A stretch of DNA of 7,287 bases from an uncultured Bacillota bacterium (GTDB lineage Bacteria > Bacillota > Dehalobacteriia > UBA4068), in contig CAKRYM010000074.1 in the NCBI GenBank assembly GCA_934427095.1, positions 1-7,287 on the forward strand, written 5' to 3'. How positions within the stretch are numbered: the first letter of the stretch is position 1; every line of letters starts with the position of its first letter. The notes beneath the pieces were generated by a model. That model did not search any database. It had not been told where the DNA came from and saw only the letters and a program-made list of their open reading frames with translations. Of this stretch, positions 1 through 5,700 are shown piece after piece. The translations under genes and the position numbers were made by a program.

Positions 1-288
1 GATTTAAAGCATGTGGCCTTGACCATTATGAAAACCATATTGGCTTGTGTGGCCATGGGCCTTTGCGTCTGGGCAGTTTCTTCTGCGGTGGAAGGGCTGA
101 TTGGCGTGACGAGCAAATTGGCTCAGCTGATTCAGGTTTGCGCAGGCATTGGCATTGGGATTTGCGTGTTCTTTGCTGCGGCTTGGTTCATGAAAATGGA
201 AGAGATGAAGCTGGTCACGGATTTGATCAGCCGTAGATTGCATCGGAAAAAGAAAACCCAGAAAGAAATGACCGACACTCAGTCTTAA
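1..288 (+). CDS. murJ: Probable lipid II flippase MurJ, C-terminal fragment (5' end outside window)
   Basis: The frame is open from base 1 and stops with TAA at 286-288, so the last 95 residues of a longer protein are seen. Two hydrophobic helices are visible, about residues 8-30 and 43-64 of the fragment, joined by a short loop (VEGLIGVTSKLAQ). A basic cytoplasmic tail follows (ISRRLHRKKK). The second helix ends in KMEEMKLV, close to the 'hydrophobic helix, then xxEExxL, then basic tail' ending typical of MurJ/MviN proteins, which flip lipid II across the inner membrane for peptidoglycan synthesis. A related MATE-like exporter (SpoVB or another polysaccharide flippase) is the main alternative, since the diagnostic N-terminal part is missing. 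An internal GTG at 13 or ATG at 28 could be mistaken for a start, but neither has a convincing Shine-Dalgarno site and the frame continues upstream. lepA begins 42 nt downstream on the same strand, so the two may be co-transcribed. Confidence 0.6.
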   Translation, partial: DLKHVALTIMKTILACVAMGLCVWAVSSAVEGLIGVTSKLAQLIQVCAGIGIGICVFFAAAWFMKMEEMKLVTDLISRRLHRKKKTQKEMTDTQS

Positions 289-315
289 TCTCGGGTAAGA
301 TACAAAAAAGGCAAA

Positions 316-322
316 AAAAGGA
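316..322 (+). promoter_or_regulatory. Ribosome binding site of lepA
   Basis: A purine-rich AAAAGGA stretch ends 8 nt before the ATG at 331. It supports that ATG as the start, which also gives the conserved LepA N-terminus beginning at the usual place. Confidence 0.7.
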
Positions 323-330
323 ACGTTTTT

Positions 331-2124
331 ATGGAGCATATTAGGAATTTTTGTATTATCGCCCATATCGATCATGGGAAAAGCACCATTGCCGACCGGC
401 TGTTGGAAGAAACCGGCACCGTGGCTAGCCGGGATATGAGCGCTCAGCTCTTGGACAGTATGGATTTGGAGCAGGAGCGGGGCATCACCATTAAGATGCA
501 GGCAGTGCGCTTAATGTACCGGGCTGATGACGGGGAAGAATATCAGCTTAATTTGATTGATACCCCTGGCCATGTGGACTTTAACTATGAGGTGTCCCGT
601 TCTTTGGCTGCTTGTGAAGGGGCTTTGCTGGTGGTGGACGCGGCCCAGGGCATCGAAGCGCAAACCTTGGCCAATGTCTATTTGGCAGTGGAAAATGATT
701 TGGAAATCATTCCCGTCATCAATAAGATCGACTTGCCCTCCGCAGACCCGGAAGGGGTAAAGAAGCAAATTGAAGAGGTGATCGGCCTGCCGGCAGATCA
801 TGCAATTCTTACTTCTGCCAAAACCGGAATCGGCATTCACGAGGTGTTGGAAGCCATTGTGCATACGGTGCCGCCGCCTAAAGGGGATAGAAAGAAAAAG
901 CTTTCCGCTTTGATTTTTGACTCCCGTTTTGATAGTTATAAAGGGGTCATTCCTTATATCCGGGTGATGGATGGGGAAATCAAAAAAGGCATGCGCGTCA
1001 AAATGCTGGGCACCAAAAAGGAAGTGGAAGTGACGGAAACCGGCATTTTCACTCCCCATGCTAAGCTGGTGGACAAGCTCAGCGCCGGGGAAGTCGGCTA
1101 TTTTTGCGCGGCGATCAAAACCGTGCGGGATACTCAAGTAGGGGATACCGTGGCAGAAGCTGCGGATACAGAAGCTTTGCCCCTGCCCGGTTATCACCCG
1201 GCGGTTTCTATGGTGTACTGTGGCTTGTACCCCATGGAAAATAACGATTATGATAATTTAAAAGACGCCTTGGAAAAATTGCAGTTAAACGACGCTTCCT
1301 TGCATTTTGAGGCGGAAACTTCTGTGGCCTTGGGCTTTGGCTTCCGGTGTGGCTTCTTAGGCTTGCTGCATATGGAAATCATTAAGGAGCGTTTGGAGCG
1401 GGAATATGGCTTGAACCTGCTGGTGACCGCCCCTTCTGTTAGCTATCGGGTTACTTGCAGCAATGGGGAAATTTTGCAGGTGGATAACCCGGTCAAGCTC
1501 CCCAGCCCTAATGAGCTGGCGTTGATTGAAGAACCCTATGTAAAGGCCACTATCATGACCCCTTCCGATTATATCGGCGCAGTCATGGAAATTGTCCGGG
1601 AACGGCGGGGCAACTTTATCAATATGGAATACATTAACCCCACCCGCGTCATGATGATGTATGATATCCCCTTGTCAGAGATTATTTATGATTTCTTTGA
1701 TACCTTAAAGAGCCGGACGAGGGGTTATGCCTCCTTGGATTATGAAATGGCCGGGTATAAGCCTGGGGATTTGGTGAAGCTGGATATTTTGGTCAATGAC
1801 CAAATCGTGGACGCTCTTTCGGTCATTGTGCATAAGGATAATGCCTATCGTCGGGGCCGGGCTTTGGTGGTAAAGCTGCGCAGCCTGATCCCCCGCCAGC
1901 TGTTCGAAATTCCCGTGCAGGCGGCGATCGGCGGCAAAATTATCGCTAGGGAATCTGTAAAAGCCTTGCGGAAAGACGTGACTTCCAAATGCTATGGCGG
2001 CGATATTAGCCGAAAACGGAAATTGTTGGAAAAGCAGAAGGAAGGCAAAAAGCGCATGAAGCAGGTGGGCAGCGTGGAAATCCCCCAGGAAGCCTTTATG
2101 GCGGTGCTGGAAGTGAAGGAATAA
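331..2124 (+). CDS. lepA: Elongation factor 4 (LepA), ribosome-associated translational GTPase
   Basis: This is a complete 597-residue protein, the usual length for the family. EF-4 binds the ribosome and is implicated in back-translocation, or in rescue or assembly of stalled ribosomes. The GTPase motifs are intact: G1 AHIDHGKS (11-18), switch I ERGITI (49-54), G3 DTPGH (77-81, including the catalytic His81), G4 NKID (131-134) and G5 SAK (162-164). EF-G-like beta and alpha/beta domains follow from about 185 to 480. The EF-4-specific C-terminal domain covers about 485-597, with the conserved stretch CYGGDISRKRKLLEKQKEGK. No frameshift or missing key residue was found. In many Bacillota lepA is followed by hemW and hrcA. 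Here it is followed by a riboswitch-controlled unit on the same strand, so it is probably the last gene of its operon. Confidence 0.98.
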   Translation: MEHIRNFCIIAHIDHGKSTIADRLLEETGTVASRDMSAQLLDSMDLEQERGITIKMQAVRLMYRADDGEEYQLNLIDTPGHVDFNYEVSRSLAACEGALLVVDAAQGIEAQTLANVYLAVENDLEIIPVINKIDLPSADPEGVKKQIEEVIGLPADHAILTSAKTGIGIHEVLEAIVHTVPPPKGDRKKKLSALIFDSRFDSYKGVIPYIRVMDGEIKKGMRVKMLGTKKEVEVTETGIFTPHAKLVDKLSAGEVGYFCAAIKTVRDTQVGDTVAEAADTEALPLPGYHPAVSMVYCGLYPMENNDYDNLKDALEKLQLNDASLHFEAETSVALGFGFRCGFLGLLHMEIIKERLEREYGLNLLVTAPSVSYRVTCSNGEILQVDNPVKLPSPNELALIEEPYVKATIMTPSDYIGAVMEIVRERRGNFINMEYINPTRVMMMYDIPLSEIIYDFFDTLKSRTRGYASLDYEMAGYKPGDLVKLDILVNDQIVDALSVIVHKDNAYRRGRALVVKLRSLIPRQLFEIPVQAAIGGKIIARESVKALRKDVTSKCYGGDISRKRKLLEKQKEGKKRMKQVGSVEIPQEAFMAVLEVKE

Positions 2125-2152
2125 GGTTCGCCATTGTGAACGTCAGCGGATA

Positions 2153-2189
2153 AAAAAGGTAAAAAGCGGGAACAAAGGTTTGCCTTTTT
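2153..2189 (+). terminator. Possible weak terminator after lepA
   Basis: AAAAAGGTAAA (2153-2163) can pair with TTTGCCTTTTT (2179-2189), giving 11 bp with one G-U pair and a 15-nt loop. A smaller alternative is AAAGG/CCTTT around loop TTTG. The 3' arm itself provides the T-run. The stem is AT-rich and weak and overlaps the candidate promoter for the next unit, so it is only tentatively a terminator. Confidence 0.3.
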
Positions 2190-2217
2190 GACACTTTTCT
2201 CCTATGATAAAGATAAG
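2180..2217 (+). promoter_or_regulatory. Candidate sigma-70/sigma-A promoter for the riboswitch unit
   Basis: Two overlapping readings are possible. One pairs TTGCCT (2180-2185) with TATGAT (2203-2208) at 17-nt spacing, a weak -35 with a strong -10. The other pairs a perfect TTGACA (2188-2193) with GATAAG (2212-2217) at 18-nt spacing. Either would start transcription about 20-35 nt before the riboswitch aptamer, which is where a promoter is expected. Confidence 0.5.
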
Positions 2218-2245
2218 CCCTTATGGGCGAAGATAAAGGAATACC

Positions 2246-2499
2246 AGAACAGGTTCCGGCGGATATTCTGCCGGCAAATAGAGGAAGGGGTTAGAATCCC
2301 CACACAGAAACGGTACTGTAAGCATGAGGCCGCTCCGAAGCTGCCAAGCAGCGTGACGTAAGTCAGCCACTCTAGACATGGGGGAAGGTAGGAAGCGGAC
2401 GCCGGAGAGAAATCTCCTTAATGCAAGTCAGGATACTCTGCTTGTTCTATGGGCATGGAGGCGTTCCCGCCTGCTTACTGTGCATAAATACGTTTGCAC
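2246..2499 (+). promoter_or_regulatory. Cobalamin (adenosylcobalamin-type) riboswitch
   Basis: The leader carries the cobalamin aptamer landmarks in order. P1 pairs 2246-2253 with 2441-2448 over 8 bp. A P2 hairpin is at 2256-2274. The AATAGAGGAA element follows at about 2277-2286. A GGGG/CCCC hairpin has loop TTAGAAT (2287-2301). An ACAG/CTGT hairpin has loop AAACGGTA (2304-2319, L5). GTCAGCCACT follows, then GGGGGAAGGT. The B12-box-like AAGTCAGGATACTCTGC lies just before the P1 3' strand. Downstream, GTGCA (2480-2484) pairs with TGCAC (2495-2499). The loop contains TACGTT, which complements L5, so it is a good candidate for the regulatory kissing loop. These RNAs normally repress B12 uptake or synthesis genes when B12 is plentiful. 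Here the only gene downstream in the window is the giant surface protein at 2648. Confidence 0.93.
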
Positions 2500-2539
2500 C
2501 GGTTCGCTATATTGATAGTGGACCGGTGTTTCTTCATTT
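2497..2539 (+). terminator. Riboswitch expression platform: intrinsic terminator-like hairpin
   Basis: CACCGGTTCGCTAT (2497-2510) pairs with ATAGTGGACCGGTG (2515-2528) around loop ATTG. This is a 14-bp stem with two G-U pairs, followed by TTTCTTCATTT. Length, GC content and position right after the aptamer fit a B12-dependent transcription terminator. The T-run is interrupted, so termination may be partial. Its first three bases (2497-2499) are shared with the candidate kissing-loop stem. Confidence 0.65.
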
Positions 2540-2568
2540 GTAGTCCTTGTCTTTTTGTTTTACTGAAG

Positions 2569-2612
2569 CCCGCCGTTACCGGCGGGACTTTAGAAAATCC
2601 ACTGGTAACGGC
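2569..2612 (+). promoter_or_regulatory. Second leader hairpin with mutually exclusive alternative pairing
   Basis: CCCGCCG (2569-2575) and CGGCGGG (2580-2586) form a perfect 7-bp GC hairpin with loop TTAC. There is no T-run after it, so it is not a standard terminator. GCCGTTACC (2572-2580) is also perfectly complementary to GGTAACGGC (2604-2612), extendable to 11 bp at 2572-2582/2602-2612. The two structures cannot coexist. The element lies between the terminator and the ribosome binding site, so it may stabilise the mRNA or affect translation. No role is shown. Confidence 0.45.
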
Positions 2613-2635
2613 TGAAATAGATTGAATGGAAAATT

Positions 2636-2642
2636 GAGGAGG
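2636..2642 (+). promoter_or_regulatory. Strong Shine-Dalgarno site of the surface protein gene
   Basis: GAGGAGG lies 5 nt before the ATG at 2648 and fixes that start. The resulting N-terminus is a typical signal peptide. Confidence 0.9.
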
Positions 2643-2647
2643 TTCAT

Positions 2648-2725
2648 ATGAAAAGGAAATCGATTTTTCTGCTTTTCCTAGTGATGCTGGTCCTTTGCTT
2701 GCTGCCTGTTGGTAGCGGCTTAGCG
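2648..2725 (+). other. Signal peptide (residues 1-26)
   Basis: MKRK is followed by a hydrophobic core (IFLLFLVMLVLCLLPV), then GSGLA and a likely signal peptidase I cut between Ala26 and Asn27. Cys17 is preceded by Leu, not Gly/Ala/Ser, so this is not a good lipobox and the protein is not predicted to be a lipoprotein. Confidence 0.85.
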
Positions 2726-5700
2726 AACTCAGATACCATTACGGTTTATGTGTCCATTGTGGACCAGGGAGAATTCGTCACGGGCAGTGACGGGGATTCC
2801 ACGTTGGTGGTTTATGCCCCGGTGGAAGTTGCGGATCAAAATGCCAACAGCGGCTTTGATGTCGACGATGTGCTCTATGCTGCTCACGAGGCCTTTTATC
2901 CCGGCGGCGCTGCCGAAGGGTACAAGGCGTCCAGCGGCTATCTCTCAACATTATGGGGAGACAGTAGCGGTTCTTTTGGCTTTTATGTGAATCATGTTGC
3001 TGCTTGGGATTTGAATGAGTCCGTAAATGATAAGGATCACGTCTACGCCTTTATTTATCAGGATCAAGGTCGCTGGAGCGATTTATACAGCTATTTTGAT
3101 CAAACCACCGCAAAAGTAGCAGGGGGAGAAGAATTGACCTTAACCCTAAGCGCTTGTGGGATGATGTCTCCTGTCTCACCATACAAATGGGCGGAAATTA
3201 CAATAGATGGGGAAAAAACCCATTGGATGACAAATGATGAAGGCCAAGTCACCATCAGCTTTAGCCAGGCCGGTACCTATCTGGTTTCCGCAGTTTCGGA
3301 TTCAGATATTTTGACCCCTGCCATTTGTTTTGTCACTGTTGCTGGAGAAGATGAAAGTGCCGCCATTTATGTGGCTGAAGACAAAGCAGCCCTGACTTTG
3401 CCCACAACAACAACAGAAGATTTGATTTTACCCAAAACCGGTGAAAGCGGCAGGACCCGGATCACATGGGAAAGCAATAAACCTCAGGTCATCAGCAATA
3501 GCGGCAAAATAACCCGATCTGCTACAGAAGAAGTAGTAACGCTGACTGCCACCATCACTTATGGCTCCATCACCGATAGCAAAACCTTTACCCTGACGGT
3601 ACCGGCGCTGTCTGACGCGGAATTGTTAGCCGCAGCGGTGGCTGCGTTAACCGAAGCCGCCCCCATTACCCCCAATCAGTGGAACGCCAGCTTTGACGGC
3701 CCTGGGGATACGGATATCACCCAGCTGGCCCAAAGCCTGGTGGATGAAGTAGTGAGCGGCGTTACGGTAGGGAATACGGTCACCAGCTTAAACGCTAATG
3801 TAGCGGAAGATGGTAGTATTACCTATACTAATGCAGAAGAAAGCGGAGACGTGACCTTCTCCCTTTCCATTGGTGAGGAAAATACCACGGTCACTGTAAA
3901 TGTGACCGTAGCAGCCCTGACCCAGACCCGTCAGGCGGAGCTGGATCGCGTGGCAGCCTTAGTCGCAGACGCCATTTTGAAGGATAACGCTTCTTTGAGC
4001 GATATCCGCAGCGATTTGGACCTTTCTCTGAATGAGATTGAAAGCGACGCCATAGCGTATTACGTCATCTCGGCGAAATTCTCTGTACCCCAAGAATATC
4101 GGGCCTATTTGAAATGCATGGGGGATATCGGGGATGTGACTCGTCCTGCTTACGGGGCTGGTAACGCCTCCTTTAACCTGGAAGTCACTTTAACCTGGAA
4201 TACTATGTGGGAAGACATGATGGGCGATTATTTTAACTATGTCGGCCTGATCCCGAAAGATAAAGTCTTTTCTATCCCCATCACCATTACTGCCTTCACG
4301 GAGGAGGAATATCAAGGGGCTAAAACCCAGGTGGATGAAGCTTTAGCTGCCTTTTCCACGGACAGCATCACCTATTTTGCGGATAGAACCCAGGTGGCGA
4401 ATTTGTCCGCTGTTACGGAAAACCTGATGCTTCCTTCTGTGGACGGCTTCAGCGCCGAATGGACTACTTCTGACCCGGATGTGGTGGCTGCGCCTTCTTA
4501 TAAGACCGGCCGGGCTGTGGTGACTCGGCCTGGTGTCGGGGAAGAGGATGCCATCTGCACATTGACCTTAACCCTATCCTTGGATGGGTATAGCAATAGC
4601 AAAGAAATCCCGGTGACGGTCAAAGCCTTGACCGAGGAGGAAATCGCCACCGAACAGGCCAAGATTCAGCAAGTGGCGGATGCTTTGACCTTTGATGTCA
4701 TTCGTAAAGATAACCTTTTTGCCGCCGCAGTTAGCACGGATTTATACCTCTGGCGCAGCGCGAAGCTAGGGGAAAGCATTGCCTGGTCCAAATCTGCCAG
4801 CCCCTTGACCGGCTATGCCATTGACTGGGAATACACGGAAAATATCGGCCAATACGGCAAGGTAACCCAGGGTGAAAAAGATGTCCAGGTGAATTTGAAA
4901 GCCACGGTATACAGCGCGGACAAAGGCAGCTATACCCAGGCCGTGGACGTGGTTATCCCCATGACCATTCTGGGCACGGGTAGCGACGGCACCTTTGCCG
5001 TGATGGAAACCCTGTTGGAAAATATTGCCGCTTCTTATACGGAAAGAACTGAAGATTGGCAAGTCATGGACATGGGCGCTTATGCGGCTTATGCCCCTGC
5101 TTCCAGCCATCAGCTGACGGAAAGTGCTAAGGCCGCTTACCTTGCTTCCGCTACCGCTGCCATTGCCTCTGCCGAGAAGGATACGGATATTGCCAAGGCT
5201 GTGTTGGGCTTGAGCGCCATTGGTGTGGATGTGACCACCTTGGATAATCAAGGTGCTACCTTAAATGCCATCACCGAGTTAAACGGCATGGAGCAGTCCA
5301 GCAGCGTTTGGAGAGCCCCCTATACCTTGGCTGCTTATAATCAGGGGGATTATGCTACCGACACTTATGAGCAGGCCTTACTAGACGCTTTGCTGGCTGC
5401 GCAAAATGATAACGGCAGTTGGACCGAATATGGAGACAGCGTTCAATCTACGGCTAATGTGTTGGCAGCGTTAGCGTTCTATCAGGAGGATGCTAGGGTA
5501 GCCGCCGCCATCGAAAAAGCGGTAAATTTCCTGGGGACGCAACAGCAAGCAGACGGCTCCTTTGACGCTTATGGGTATGGGGCAGACGCCAATACCCAGG
5601 CCATGGTTATCGTAGGTTTGGCTGCGGTGGGGGTGAATCCCGATACCGACGCCCGCTTCATCAAGAATGGTAACAGTGTCTTAGACGCATTGCTTTCCTT

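Noticed and set aside
511..1197. A long open frame on the - strand opposite lepA
   Set aside because: It lies wholly inside the well-conserved lepA coding sequence, its translation resembles no known family, and its His/Phe-rich composition is typical of an antisense shadow.
2131..2141. Small inverted repeat GTTC/GAAC just after lepA (GTTCGCCATTGTGAAC)
   Set aside because: Only 4 bp of stem with no T-run, so it is too weak to call a terminator or operator.
2188..2208. TTGACA and TATGAT read as one promoter
   Set aside because: They are only 9 nt apart, too close to act as a -35/-10 pair. Each must pair with another element if used.
2690..2700. Cys17 as a lipoprotein acylation site
   Set aside because: The preceding residues are Leu-Val-Leu, lacking the small residue needed at -1, and a good signal peptidase I site follows at Ala26.
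2748..2990. An 80-codon + strand frame inside the surface protein gene
   Set aside because: It is a frame-shifted shadow of the N-terminal domain. The frame from 2648 has the strong Shine-Dalgarno site, signal peptide and continuity.
4766..5251. A 161-codon - strand open frame opposite the large surface protein
   Set aside because: The + strand frame here encodes the end of the Ig stalk and the start of the alpha-barrel without interruption. The - strand translation is Gly/His-rich with no recognisable domain and no supported start.
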